Counted from the first letter of the stretch, positions 27,771-36,518 are shown. The stretch: 64,000 bases of DNA from Vreelandella zhuhanensis (GCF_009793355.1 NZ_WTKP01000003.1:248001-312000), one strand, 5' to 3'. A program made the numbers and translations. The notes: generated from the sequence alone by a model not told the origin.

Positions 27771-27928
27771 GGCAGGTTCTCTTGTGATGAAACATAGCGT
27801 TGGCCCAAGGGTACAATCAAGCGGGCCAGGGCGTATATATGACAAGCATTTCCAGGCCACGTACACTCCACACCGTGAGAGTCAGGCGTCAGGCCTGTTT
27901 CTGCGTGCCAACAGGAAGGCGACGATAA

Positions 27929-29137
27929 ATGGCTCAGTATGATAAGCAAGCGTATTTCTGGAGCCTGCTGATATGGCCGCTCCTCTGGCCATTGTTGGTG
28001 GCGCAGTTGTTGCTCGTACTGCTGTGCTTGAGCGTGGGTTTGGTGGTGTGGGGAATGATGCCGACCTATGTTACCTGGAGTGCGGCGGGCTGGTTGATGC
28101 TGACGCTCTTGCTCGGCAGTAGCTTGAATGTCGCTGTGTTTCTCATGCTGGTAAAATCGCGCCTCAAACATTACGAAAGCCAGTTGAATCAGCAACTGGA
28201 TGACCTCGAACGGTGCACCGGTGAAGTCCGGCAATGTGGCGGTCCCTCGGCTTTGCCGCCCCTGCCAAACCGAGGTGCTGACAGTGGGTGGTCGTCCCCA
28301 CTGGGGCGGCTGTCGCGCTTGACTGAGAATCTGGGAGAGCTTGCACGCTGCGGTGCCTGTGCCGGTTCCCCGAGATCGTTGCCTGGGGCGCCGGAAAATC
28401 ACCGGGAACACTCATTGCTGGAAAGCTTACAGCAGCAGCAACAGCAACTGACACAGTCACTTCTGGGGCGTGACCGAGCCCGGGAAGAATCCCGCTTGAA
28501 ATCCAGTTACCTGGCATTGGTTCAACGTGAAATCGATCAGTTGATGGATTATCTCAATGGCTTGATGTTGGAAGGCAATGCGACACCGTGGCGTAACAAT
28601 ATCGGAGATATGCGCGAACAATTGGCGGACATTCGTGTGCTACTTTCCAATCTGCAAGGCGCTGACGCAGCCACTGAGAAGGGGCCTGAGCCAGAGGATG
28701 AGCAAAGCACGACGCTGATGGCTTCACGCTTGAAAATCCTGGTGGTAGATGATGGTCCGGTAAATCTTATGCTGGCATGCCAGATGCTGGAGAGCCAAGG
28801 CTTTGATGTGGAGGGTGTCAGTAGCGGACAACAGGCACTAAAACGTCACGAACAGCAATACTTCGATCTGGTGTTCATGGATATTTTCATGCCTGACCTG
28901 GATGGTAAGCAGACCAGCCATTTGTGGCGTGAGCAGGAACAGGCACTCGGGCAGAAGGCTTCAGGAAAGAACAGTAGCGTGCTTGTCGCATTGACTGCCA
29001 ATGCCGACCAGGCTGGGCGCGAACAATGCCTTCAGTCAGGCATGGATGACTTGCTGGCCAAGCCTTATCAGCCTGATGCCTTGCTTGACGTCATTCGCCG
29101 GTGGTTTCCCACCGTTATCGAGGAAAAACAGCAGTGA
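27929..29137 (+). CDS. membrane-anchored response-regulator with degenerate DHp domain
   Basis: 402 residues. Two hydrophobic helices (about 10-42 and 50-75) anchor it. A Gln-rich coiled coil follows (about 165-185). Then comes a segment EESRLKSSYLALVQREID that aligns with the H-box helix of BarA/GacS-type hybrid kinases, but the phospho-accepting His position is Arg200. The matching second DHp helix is about 215-235, and no ATPase domain follows. The C-terminal REC domain (268-400) is intact: Asp274/Asp275, phospho-acceptor Asp318 in VFMDIFMPDLDG and Lys378 in LAKPYQPD. So it can probably receive phosphate but not make it. Its partner kinase is unknown. TauE permease follows after 10 bases. 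Confidence 0.82.
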   Translation: MAQYDKQAYFWSLLIWPLLWPLLVAQLLLVLLCLSVGLVVWGMMPTYVTWSAAGWLMLTLLLGSSLNVAVFLMLVKSRLKHYESQLNQQLDDLERCTGEVRQCGGPSALPPLPNRGADSGWSSPLGRLSRLTENLGELARCGACAGSPRSLPGAPENHREHSLLESLQQQQQQLTQSLLGRDRAREESRLKSSYLALVQREIDQLMDYLNGLMLEGNATPWRNNIGDMREQLADIRVLLSNLQGADAATEKGPEPEDEQSTTLMASRLKILVVDDGPVNLMLACQMLESQGFDVEGVSSGQQALKRHEQQYFDLVFMDIFMPDLDGKQTSHLWREQEQALGQKASGKNSSVLVALTANADQAGREQCLQSGMDDLLAKPYQPDALLDVIRRWFPTVIEEKQQ

Positions 29138-29147
29138 GCCAGCCTTT

Positions 29148-29945
29148 ATGAACGCCTTGGCAACATCGGTGGGCTACCTGGGGCTGGGTGCTGCGGCCGG
29201 CACCCTGGCCGGGCTTTTCGGCGTGGGGGGTGGCTTGATCATCGTGCCCGCTCTGGCATTTGCCTTCACGTTGCAAGGAATGGCGCCGGAAATCATTATG
29301 CATCTGGCGGTGGGGACTTCGCTCGCTACCATTGTGGTGACGGCGACTTCCTCGGCCTTGGGGCATTTTCGCAAGGGGAGTCTTTACCGGCCTTGGTTTC
29401 TGGCATTGCTGCCAGGGTTGATGCTCGGGGCGGTGGGCGGTGTTTTTGTCGCCGATACATTATCCAGTACCGTATTGGGCACCCTGTTCGGGGTGTTTGT
29501 ACTGCTGGTGGCCGTGAAAATGGCCTTGGGGTTGGCGCCCAAGCCTGGCTCCATAGCGCCAGGCAAGCTCGGCATGGGGTTTGCCGGCGGGGTGATTGGG
29601 GGTGTTTCCGCTTTGTTCGGCATCGGTGGCGGTACTCTGGCCGTGCCCTGGCTATCGCGTTGCGGCGCGACCATGACCCAGGCGGTGGGTACGTCAGCGG
29701 CTTGTGGGCTACCCATCGCTCTGTTCGGGGCGCTGACCTTCATTGTGGTCGGTTGGGGACACCCGTTGCTCCCTGATTGGGCCAGCGGTTTTGTCATGTG
29801 GCCGGCTTTTTTGGGTATCGTCATTGCCAGCGTACCTTTCGCTCACCTGGGCGTGAAACTAGCTCATGTATTACCGGCGCGCGTATTGCGCTTGGCCTTT
29901 GCCGGATTATTGGCAATCGTGGGGATGCGTTTTCTATTGACGTAA
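29148..29945 (+). CDS. TauE/SafE family (UPF0721) membrane permease
   Basis: A 265-residue polytopic inner-membrane protein. About eight hydrophobic helices are visible, arranged as two similar halves, each opening with a glycine-rich GVGGGLI / GIGGGTL motif (LFGVGGGLIIVPAL and LFGIGGGTLAVPWL). This is the signature of sulfite/sulfonate-type exporters; the real substrate cannot be told from sequence. ATG 29148 lies 10 bases after the preceding gene's stop. It is probably co-transcribed with the upstream REC protein and perhaps with lgt. Confidence 0.88.
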   Translation: MNALATSVGYLGLGAAAGTLAGLFGVGGGLIIVPALAFAFTLQGMAPEIIMHLAVGTSLATIVVTATSSALGHFRKGSLYRPWFLALLPGLMLGAVGGVFVADTLSSTVLGTLFGVFVLLVAVKMALGLAPKPGSIAPGKLGMGFAGGVIGGVSALFGIGGGTLAVPWLSRCGATMTQAVGTSAACGLPIALFGALTFIVVGWGHPLLPDWASGFVMWPAFLGIVIASVPFAHLGVKLAHVLPARVLRLAFAGLLAIVGMRFLLT

Positions 29946-30017
29946 GCCCATCGTAGGGACACTCATTCACAGTCCTTAAAACCAGACAGACTTTTAAGAC
30001 AGACTTAGAGAGAACCG

Positions 30018-30815
30018 ATGCTGACATACCCCGATATCGATCCGGTCGCCATTGCCATAGGGCCTATCCAGGTACATTGGTATGGCCTGATGTACGTCAT
30101 CGGCTTCGTCGCCGCCTGGTGGTTAGGCTGTCGCCGTGCCCCGCGTATCGGCTTGAACAAGGATGACGTGGGCGACTTGCTGTTCTACTGCGCGATTGGC
30201 GTGGTGGCTGGAGGCCGGCTGGGTTATGCCATCTTTTATGGGCTGGAGCAGTGGGTTGCCGATCCGTTATGGGTATTTCGGGTCTGGGATGGGGGAATGA
30301 GCTTTCACGGCGGCCTGATCGGGGTCGTTGTGGCCACGATATTCTTCGCACGTAAGAAAAAGTTGGCGCTTTTCACTCTGGGTGATTTCATCGCACCGCT
30401 GGTCCCTATCGGTTTGGGTGCCGGACGTATCGGTAATTTTATCAATCATGAGCTTCCCGGGCGGGTCACCAACCTGCCATGGGGCATGCCATTTCCGGGT
30501 ATGGGGCCGGAGCCACGCCATCCCACGGCATTGTATGAGGCGCTGCTGGAAGGTGCTGTGTTGTTTACTGTTCTATGGTGGGTATCAAGCAAACCACGTG
30601 CCCGTGGGCTGGTTTCCGGTTTGTTCCTGCTGCTTTACGGTCTGTTCCGTTTTGCCGTTGAGTTTGTGCGCTTGCCGGACCCGCATATCGGTTTCATCGC
30701 TTTCGGCTGGGTAACCATGGGTATGCTGCTTTCACTGCCCATGATCGTTCTCGGTGGGCTGTTGGTTGCGTGGTCACGCAGCCAGCCGGTGGATGGAACA
30801 AAGCGCTCGGCGTGA
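30018..30815 (+). CDS. lgt: prolipoprotein diacylglyceryl transferase
   Basis: Lgt attaches diacylglycerol to the lipobox cysteine of prolipoproteins, the first step of lipoprotein maturation. The 265-residue protein is polytopic. It carries HWYGLMYVIGF near the N-terminus, WDGGMSFHGG, the signature GRIGNFINHELPGR (about residues 135-148) and HPTALYEALLEG. AGAGAACCG precedes the ATG. The order lgt-thyA-folA is conserved in related bacteria. In this window it serves lolB, mltF and the TPR lipoprotein as clients (inference). Confidence 0.97.
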   Translation: MLTYPDIDPVAIAIGPIQVHWYGLMYVIGFVAAWWLGCRRAPRIGLNKDDVGDLLFYCAIGVVAGGRLGYAIFYGLEQWVADPLWVFRVWDGGMSFHGGLIGVVVATIFFARKKKLALFTLGDFIAPLVPIGLGAGRIGNFINHELPGRVTNLPWGMPFPGMGPEPRHPTALYEALLEGAVLFTVLWWVSSKPRARGLVSGLFLLLYGLFRFAVEFVRLPDPHIGFIAFGWVTMGMLLSLPMIVLGGLLVAWSRSQPVDGTKRSA

Positions 30816-30860
30816 ATAACCGTTTTACATTCAATTTGTTAATTTGACGCTGGATACACC

Positions 30861-31682
30861 GTGACTGCTGAAAAATTGCCTGCTATTGAGCAACCTTATC
30901 TGGATTTGATGCGCACTGTGCTGGAAAACGGCGTAGAGCGTCGCGATCGTACCGGGGTGGGAACGCGCTCCATCTTCGGTCATCAAATGCGTTTCGATCT
31001 TTCGCGTGGCTTTCCTCTGGTGACCACCAAGAAATTGCATCTGCGCTCTATCATTCACGAGCTTTTATGGTTTTTGCGCGGCGACACCAATATTGCCTAC
31101 CTCAAGGAAAACGGGGTGCGTATCTGGGACGAATGGGCCGATGAAAACGGTGATCTCGGGCCGGTGTATGGTTACCAGTGGCGCAGTTGGCCTGACCCGC
31201 AGGGCGGCCATGTGGACCAGATCGGCAAGGTGCTCGCGCAGATTCGCACCCATCCGCAGTCCCGTCGTCTGATTGTTTCCGCCTGGAACCCGGCACAGGT
31301 GGATGAAATGCAACTGCCGCCGTGCCATTGCCTGTTCCAGTTTTATGTGGCCGAAGGCAAACTTTCCTGCCAACTTTATCAGCGTAGCGCGGATATCTTC
31401 CTGGGCGTGCCGTTTAATATCGCAAGCTACGCGCTGCTATTGAGCATGGTGGCCCAGGTAGTCGGGCTTGAACCGGGGGAGTTCGTCCATACGCTGGGCG
31501 ATGCCCATTTGTACATGAATCATCTGGAGCAAGCGCGGGAACAACTGACGCGTTCGCCGAAAGCGGCTCCTCGCCTGGTACTCAATCCTGAGATCAAGGA
31601 TCTTTTTGCCTTTGGTTTCGATGATATTTCCATCGAAGACTATGAGTTTCACCCCCCGATCAAGGCCGAGGTCGCCGTATGA
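30861..31682 (+). CDS. thyA: thymidylate synthase
   Basis: Converts dUMP to dTMP with methylene-tetrahydrofolate, giving dihydrofolate that the next gene product recycles. Motifs: [29 protein letters not shown], catalytic Cys in [32 protein letters not shown] and GDAHLYMNH. The best start is GTG 30861, giving 273 residues, about nine more than E. coli; the ribosome site is weak. The stop overlaps the folA start (ATGA). Confidence 0.97.
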   Translation: MTAEKLPAIEQPYLDLMRTVLENGVERRDRTGVGTRSIFGHQMRFDLSRGFPLVTTKKLHLRSIIHELLWFLRGDTNIAYLKENGVRIWDEWADENGDLGPVYGYQWRSWPDPQGGHVDQIGKVLAQIRTHPQSRRLIVSAWNPAQVDEMQLPPCHCLFQFYVAEGKLSCQLYQRSADIFLGVPFNIASYALLLSMVAQVVGLEPGEFVHTLGDAHLYMNHLEQAREQLTRSPKAAPRLVLNPEIKDLFAFGFDDISIEDYEFHPPIKAEVAV

Positions 31683-32212
31683 CTGCTTCAGAAACCCTGG
31701 TGCCGGTCGCCATGATTGTCGCCATGTCCAAAAATCGTGTTATCGGCGTGGAGGGTAAGCTGCCCTGGTATTTGCCGGAAGATCTCAAGTTCTTCAAGCG
31801 TATCACCCAGGCCAAACCACTGGTGATGGGCCGGAAAACCTTTACTTCCATTGGTAGGGCGCTGCCCAATCGGCTCAATATCGTGGTTACACGCGATACG
31901 TCATTTGCTCCCGCTGGCGTACGGGTATGTCATGACCTGGCGTCCGCCTTGGCGCTGGCCGATCAGCAAGCCACCATTGATGCAGCTGAGGAAATTATGG
32001 TGATGGGCGGCGGCGAGATCTACGCCCAGGCGCTACCCTTTGCTCAGAGGCTGTATGTCACCGAGGTTGACGTGGAAGTGGAGGGCGATACCTACTTCCC
32101 CGAGATTGACCCGGTAACGTGGCAAGAAACTCAGCGAGTCGCGGGGAGCCCTGCCGAGGGGCAGCCTGATTACGATTTTGTGGTTTATCAGCGCCGGCAG
32201 CCGAACCAGTAG
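31679..32212 (+). CDS. folA: dihydrofolate reductase
   Basis: NADPH-dependent reduction of dihydrofolate to tetrahydrofolate. The 177-residue protein has [19 protein letters not shown], the conserved [12 protein letters not shown] segment with its active-site Asp/Glu, the NADPH-binding [17 protein letters not shown] and [13 protein letters not shown]. Four-base ATGA overlap with thyA couples the two enzymes of the thymidylate cycle. Confidence 0.97.
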   Translation: MTASETLVPVAMIVAMSKNRVIGVEGKLPWYLPEDLKFFKRITQAKPLVMGRKTFTSIGRALPNRLNIVVTRDTSFAPAGVRVCHDLASALALADQQATIDAAEEIMVMGGGEIYAQALPFAQRLYVTEVDVEVEGDTYFPEIDPVTWQETQRVAGSPAEGQPDYDFVVYQRRQPNQ

Positions 32213-32235
32213 GCAATGCCAAGGAGACATTGGGT

Positions 32236-33042
32236 ATGACGCAATCTGTGCTGCAGTTACTGGAACATTTGGAGCACCGCCTGGACATGGCTAACGTGGA
32301 ATTACAAACGTTGCGTGAAGAAAATGCCCAGCTCAAGACGCAACTTCGCAACCTGGCGGCACCGCAAACGCCAGTAGCGACGGAGTCGGCATTACCCGAG
32401 CCGCAACCCCCGCCAGCGGCTACTTCCTCGTCGACTCAAGGCGAAGTGCAACCGCCACCCCGGCAGCCGGCAGCAGAAAATGTTTCAGCGGCGCAAGAGG
32501 CGCCTTCTCCTCAGGCATTGCTGGCTCAATGGTATGAGCGCTATCCGAAGACGTTTTTCAAAGGCCACACCCAGCCGTTGAAAGTGGGCATTCACGAAGA
32601 TTTGGCAGCCAAGGAGCCGTGGTCGAACAAGCTGATACGCCGAACCCTGGCCAGTTACGTCAACCTGCCGCGTTACCTCAAGGCCATGCGCGAGGGTTCG
32701 ACACGTATCGATTTGGAAGGCAAGCCTGCAGGCGTAGTGGATAAGGCCGCCGCCCAGCACGCTGCGGAAAAACGTACCCCCGCTTCAAGGCGCAGGCCAG
32801 ACGCGCGCCGTCTAGCCAAGCATCAGGCGTCTACCTCTAGCGAAAAATCGAGCGGGCAATCAGGTATCGTTGAGGATAAAGCGGCTGCCGACAGTGCCGG
32901 CAGGAATAAGCACAGCGAAGCCGTCGATCGTTTTGAAAAAAACCAAGCCGTTCATCACGCCAGCGAGCCGAGTGCTGCTCCCAAAAATGAAACCATGCAA
33001 AGCAAGCTTGCTGCGCTGCGGCAGAAATATGAAGGCAGCTGA
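32236..33042 (+). CDS. ProQ/FinO-domain RNA chaperone with N-terminal coiled coil
   Basis: 268 residues. Residues 5-40 form a heptad-like coiled coil (LLEHLEHRLDMANVELQTL), 41-91 are a Pro/Ala/Gln-rich linker, and 92-180 form a FinO/ProQ fold with LLAQWYERYPKTFF, PLKVGIHEDL and TLASYVNLPRYLKAM. The last 85 residues are basic and disordered. ProQ/FinO proteins bind structured small RNAs and mRNA 3' ends. In E. coli ProQ the FinO fold is N-terminal, so the coiled-coil front is a different architecture. ATG 32236 is chosen: AAGGAG lies nine bases upstream. Confidence 0.88.
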   Translation: MTQSVLQLLEHLEHRLDMANVELQTLREENAQLKTQLRNLAAPQTPVATESALPEPQPPPAATSSSTQGEVQPPPRQPAAENVSAAQEAPSPQALLAQWYERYPKTFFKGHTQPLKVGIHEDLAAKEPWSNKLIRRTLASYVNLPRYLKAMREGSTRIDLEGKPAGVVDKAAAQHAAEKRTPASRRRPDARRLAKHQASTSSEKSSGQSGIVEDKAAADSAGRNKHSEAVDRFEKNQAVHHASEPSAAPKNETMQSKLAALRQKYEGS

Positions 33043-33311
33043 GACTGCCGTGCTGAGGTTTGGTTCCGGCCCTATCTGATGAATAATTGGAAAACAGTGT
33101 TTTTTTCTATTGCGCTCGTTGGAGTCCCGGTATAGAGTTTGCCCTGCGAGCATTGGAATATAACAAGGCTGAGCTGAGGACATGCCACATACCGTCGGAA
33201 AAAACCCACGGATGGCCAAAAAGAGCATGCCCAGCGAGCCGGCTGTATCGGCGCATATCGCGCCCTACAGAAAACGATCGAAACAGTAAGCTAGTTAAAG
33301 GAATTTTAAAC

Positions 33312-34451
33312 ATGAAAAAGACACTCTTAGCGACTGCTATCGCCGGCGCTGCCGCAATGGCCGCCTCTGGTGCCCACGCTGCTACCGTCTATAACGAAGA
33401 CGGTACCAAGTTGGATATCTACGGCAACATCCAGATTGCCTACTACAACACCGATGGCGGCGTAGTAGTAGACGAAGATACAAATGAAGAAAGAGTTGTT
33501 GGGTCACTTGATGGTATCGCAGATAACGGTACTACTTTCGGTTTTGCTGCCGAGCACATGATTACTCGTGACCTGACCGGTTACCTGAAGCTCGAAATCG
33601 ACGACTTTGATGCTTCCAACATGGCGACTTTTGATCGCAGCGGCCAGACCGGTGACACCGCTTATGTCGGCTTGAAGGGCAACTTCGGTGATGTGCGTCT
33701 GGGTTCCTACGACCAGTTGATCGATGACTGGGTCCAGGACCCGATCACTAACAACGAAGGCTTTGATATTTCTGACTCCACCGTTGCACATGGTGCCGGT
33801 GGTGACCAGCAGGAAGACAAGGTGACTTACACCTCGCCGGCTCTCAATGGCCTGCAGTTCGCCGTGGGCACCCAGTACCGTGGCGACAGTGAGTCTTCGG
33901 ATCCTGCAGATTTCGCAGATAATGGTCCTTCCTTCTACGAGGATTCCGGTAACGCTGCGTTCTTTGGTGGTGCCAAGTATACTGCAGGCGCTTTCTCTAT
34001 CGCCGCCGTCTACGACAACCTCGACAACATTCAGTTCGTTGATGGTAACGGCAGTATCGATAGTGTCGGCGATGCATATGGTATGACCGCCCAGTACACC
34101 ATCAACACCCTGCGTCTGTCCGCCAAGGTTGAGCGTTTCGATTCTGAAGCAGATGATGCCCTAGATACCAACTTCTATGCACTGGGTGCTCGCTACGGTT
34201 ACGGCAATGGCGATATCTACGGTGCCTATCAGTATGTCGACGTGGATGCAGCTAGTTTCCGTAGAGGGCTTTCTGACGCCATTGATCCCGACCAAGAGTT
34301 CGATACCGGAGACGATAATCGCAACGAAGTGATTCTCGGTGCTACCTACAACATCTCCGATGCCATGTACACCTGGGCCGAGCTTGCTTGGTATGATAAG
34401 CCAGAAGACGAAGACGACGGCGTTGGTGTTGGTGTAACTTACTTGTTCTAA
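33312..34451 (+). CDS. outer-membrane porin, Gram-negative trimeric type
   Basis: 379-residue precursor. A signal peptide of 23 residues ends AHA|A. The mature protein begins TVYNEDGTKLDIYGNIQIAYY, typical of general diffusion porins, shows alternating amphipathic strands, and ends in GVGVTYLF with the C-terminal Phe required for barrel insertion. It is rich in Asp/Glu (loop DEDTNEER, and DPDQEFDTGDD), consistent with a halophile. AAGGA precedes the ATG. The 269-base leader is AT-richer than its surroundings and may hold the promoter, with TATAGA near 33132. Monocistronic by the downstream terminator. Confidence 0.94.
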   Translation: MKKTLLATAIAGAAAMAASGAHAATVYNEDGTKLDIYGNIQIAYYNTDGGVVVDEDTNEERVVGSLDGIADNGTTFGFAAEHMITRDLTGYLKLEIDDFDASNMATFDRSGQTGDTAYVGLKGNFGDVRLGSYDQLIDDWVQDPITNNEGFDISDSTVAHGAGGDQQEDKVTYTSPALNGLQFAVGTQYRGDSESSDPADFADNGPSFYEDSGNAAFFGGAKYTAGAFSIAAVYDNLDNIQFVDGNGSIDSVGDAYGMTAQYTINTLRLSAKVERFDSEADDALDTNFYALGARYGYGNGDIYGAYQYVDVDAASFRRGLSDAIDPDQEFDTGDDNRNEVILGATYNISDAMYTWAELAWYDKPEDEDDGVGVGVTYLF

Positions 34452-34460
34452 ACCCCGGTC

Positions 34461-34475
34461 GCAGGAGTTTCCTGC
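34461..34475 (+). other. small hairpin in porin 3' UTR
   Basis: GCAGGA-GTT-TCCTGC just after the porin stop and upstream of the true terminator; probably an mRNA-stabilising 3' structure. Confidence 0.4.
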
Positions 34476-34498
34476 CCCCTAGGGTTTTGTTATCGAAA

Positions 34499-34525
34499 GC
34501 CGATCCTCCAGGGGATCGGCTTTTT
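34499..34525 (+). terminator. intrinsic terminator of the porin
   Basis: GCCGATCC pairs with GGATCGGC across six bases, followed by TTTTT. Strong intrinsic terminator. Confidence 0.92.
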
Positions 34526-34556
34526 CATTGGTAAACCGACATATAAGCGAGGTTCC

Positions 34557-35597
34557 ATGAAACAGCCGATCATAATCGCGAGTCTAGTGGCGTTGGGAGT
34601 GATGATAGCGACGCCGGCGATGGCGGACAGTGCAATGCAAGAGCGTTTCCGTGAAGAAGGCAAGCAGCTTGATTTAACCGGTTTCCTGCAGTCCGACACC
34701 GATGCGCGCAGCCGCAGTTTTCTGTTCGGTGGCACGCACGAGCATGATTTTACCGTGAAGGAAACGGGAGTTTATTTACTCGAAAGTGAGGTGCCGGGCG
34801 GGCGTTCCGAGGATTATCGCATAGCTGGAGAGCTGCTGAATGCCCAGGGTGACGTACTGGCCCGCAGCGAAGCACTGGGCCAGAACGATGGCCTGGCCAT
34901 GCGCCAACGGCTGACGCCGGGTGACTATACCTTGCGTGTCGAGGCGCATCGGTTTGGTACCCGAAGCGATGCCATGGATAGCTTCTACTACATTACCGTG
35001 AGTGGGCTCGATGAGCAGGGCAGGCCGAAGACTGATGCGGTTGATAGAGGTGAAGGCTTGGTCTTTACCGGCCAGGGCCGTGAGTCAAGCCGTAGCGTTT
35101 TCGTGCGTGGCTCGGAGACTGTTGCGACGATTTCCGCACCTTCTGTTGCATCGGATGCTGCCGGGAGTAATCCTGCTACATCAGCAGCAGACAGTGCTCA
35201 GCCCCAGACTTCCAGTGAAACTAGCGCTGCAGCAGCGCAACAGGAAACCTCCGTCTCCCCGAGAGAGGGTTTTGAAACGATCGTCACTGATGTCAAGATT
35301 CGCGCAAAAGGTGAGGTGTTGACCTTTGAGGTAGCCAAGCCGGGCACCATTGCGATTACCACGTCCACATACCCTGGCGGCTATGAAGATACCTACCGTA
35401 TCGAGTTGGACGTTCTGGATGAATCGGGCAATGTCGTCGCAGAAGGCGCGGGAGAAGGCTTCGATGGCGATGTCGACCTTCAGACCAGGTTGTCGCCGGG
35501 GCGTTATCGGATTCGTGTGAAGGGGCAAAAGTTTGGCTCCGCACATTCAGGGGTCAACAACTACGAACTGAAAGTCGAACAGCTGAATCGGCGATAA
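34557..35597 (+). CDS. secreted protein with two PPC-like beta-domain repeats
   Basis: 346-residue exported protein of unknown function. A signal peptide (residues 1-23, ending AMA|D) is clear. Two homologous domains follow: about 60-152 and about 255-343. They share PGG..(D/E).YRI...L...G(D/N)V(L/V)A, RL(T/S)PG.Y.(L/I)RV and FG. Between them lies a Ser/Ala/Gln-rich low-complexity linker (about 190-240). The pattern resembles bacterial pre-peptidase C-terminal (PPC) beta-sandwiches, but no peptidase or other enzyme domain is present. It follows the porin terminator, so it has its own promoter, and is convergent with rfaH. Confidence 0.8.
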   Translation: MKQPIIIASLVALGVMIATPAMADSAMQERFREEGKQLDLTGFLQSDTDARSRSFLFGGTHEHDFTVKETGVYLLESEVPGGRSEDYRIAGELLNAQGDVLARSEALGQNDGLAMRQRLTPGDYTLRVEAHRFGTRSDAMDSFYYITVSGLDEQGRPKTDAVDRGEGLVFTGQGRESSRSVFVRGSETVATISAPSVASDAAGSNPATSAADSAQPQTSSETSAAAAQQETSVSPREGFETIVTDVKIRAKGEVLTFEVAKPGTIAITTSTYPGGYEDTYRIELDVLDESGNVVAEGAGEGFDGDVDLQTRLSPGRYRIRVKGQKFGSAHSGVNNYELKVEQLNRR

Positions 35598-35636
35598 CTC
35601 TTGTTCATGAAGGCTGATGCTTGGAAGTGAATTGAA

Positions 35637-35654
35637 GGCGGAGTTTCCTCCGCC
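35637..35654. terminator. hairpin between convergent genes
   Basis: GGCGGAG-TTTC-CTCCGCC lies 40 bases after the plus-strand stop and 40 bases before the rfaH end. Likely shared 3' structure; T-runs are weak on both sides. Confidence 0.5.
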
Positions 35655-35693
35655 TCAACGGCAGGCGATCAAAATGGGTGGGCGCTTACCTGC

Positions 35694-36215
35694 TCAATCT
35701 TTCTTGAGGTGTTGAAGAGGCATTTCCAGGTGCTGGGGGCGCTGAAGAATGTTGAGCAGCACGATGGCGCGCTCCTCTCCCTTGGTACGGGTAAAGATGG
35801 CCTCGAGTTCCTTGAAGGGCCCCTGTGTGATCCGGACTTTTTCACCGGCCATGAAATAAGTATGGGGGGTCTCATCCACGGCTGTGGCGTGAGCCTTGAG
35901 TGTTTCCACCAGATCATCGCTCACGGGCACGGGTTTGTCTGCAAAGGTGAGTAGGCGCAATACGCCTCTTGTCGAGCGTATAGGACGCCAGTTGCTAGCG
36001 ATTTTATCCAGTCTGATAAAAAGGTAATAAGGAAATAATGGCTCAGTGATCCAGGTGAGCTTATTTTGTCGCTTTCGCTGTATTTTCAGCACAGGATGAA
36101 GGATTTCATAGCCTTGATTGGCGAGATGCTCAGCGGCGCGAAAAGACTCGCCTCCTTTGCATTGAATGACATACCAGTAGGGTGTTGCATTCGCCATCGG
36201 CTTGTTTGGCTCCAT
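35694..36215 (-). CDS. rfaH: transcription antitermination protein RfaH (NusG paralogue)
   Basis: RfaH is recruited to paused RNA polymerase at ops sites and suppresses termination in long surface-polysaccharide or virulence operons. The 173-residue protein has the NusG-type N domain (WYVIQCKGGESFRAAEHLANQG, FPYYLFIRLD, IRSTRGVLRLLTF) and a C-terminal KOW (GEKVRITQGPFKELEAIF). Absence of the longer acidic N-terminus and the general sequence favour RfaH over NusG. Start at 36215 has AAGGA seven bases upstream. No ops element is seen in this window, so targets lie elsewhere. Confidence 0.86.
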   Translation of the reverse strand: MEPNKPMANATPYWYVIQCKGGESFRAAEHLANQGYEILHPVLKIQRKRQNKLTWITEPLFPYYLFIRLDKIASNWRPIRSTRGVLRLLTFADKPVPVSDDLVETLKAHATAVDETPHTYFMAGEKVRITQGPFKELEAIFTRTKGEERAIVLLNILQRPQHLEMPLQHLKKD

Positions 36216-36311
36216 ACGTTCATCCTTGAGCTTGAAACATAAACGCCTACTCTTTCAAGAGCGGGCGTTATAGTCAACGTTTTCAGCTTCAAAGGGTTTA
36301 TTGATTTAATA

Positions 36312-36325
36312 TTGACGAGGATCAA
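36312..36325. promoter_or_regulatory. FNR/ANR-like box
   Basis: TTGAC-GAGG-ATCAA matches TTGAT-N4-ATCAA with one mismatch. It is about 100 bases upstream of the rfaH ATG. Chance occurrence is possible. Confidence 0.35.
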
Positions 36326-36487
36326 TGCGTTGAAAAGCGCCGTAAAGAAGGTGATTGGAGGAGGGCAAGGAGTAAGCGATACTCTCGTGCCGATGCGATG
36401 TTTCGGATGTGCCATTTGTCACTGTTCTTGTTGGGTTTGACGCATACCCAGAAGCAAATCACGTGGCAGGTTTTCTCCTAGGCTATT

Positions 36488-36518
36488 AAGGATAAATTTT
36501 TGATTTTCAAGGATAAAT
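36488..36518 (+). repeat. 10-bp direct repeat AAGGATAAAT, 21-base period
   Basis: Copies at 36488-36497 and 36509-36518, two helical turns apart. The second can serve as ribosome-binding region for the GTG at 36526. Confidence 0.5.

Noticed and set aside
33043..33311. Extension of the porin reading frame upstream to 33087
   Set aside because: The signal peptide and AAGGA ribosome site fix the start at 33312; the upstream frame has no homology.
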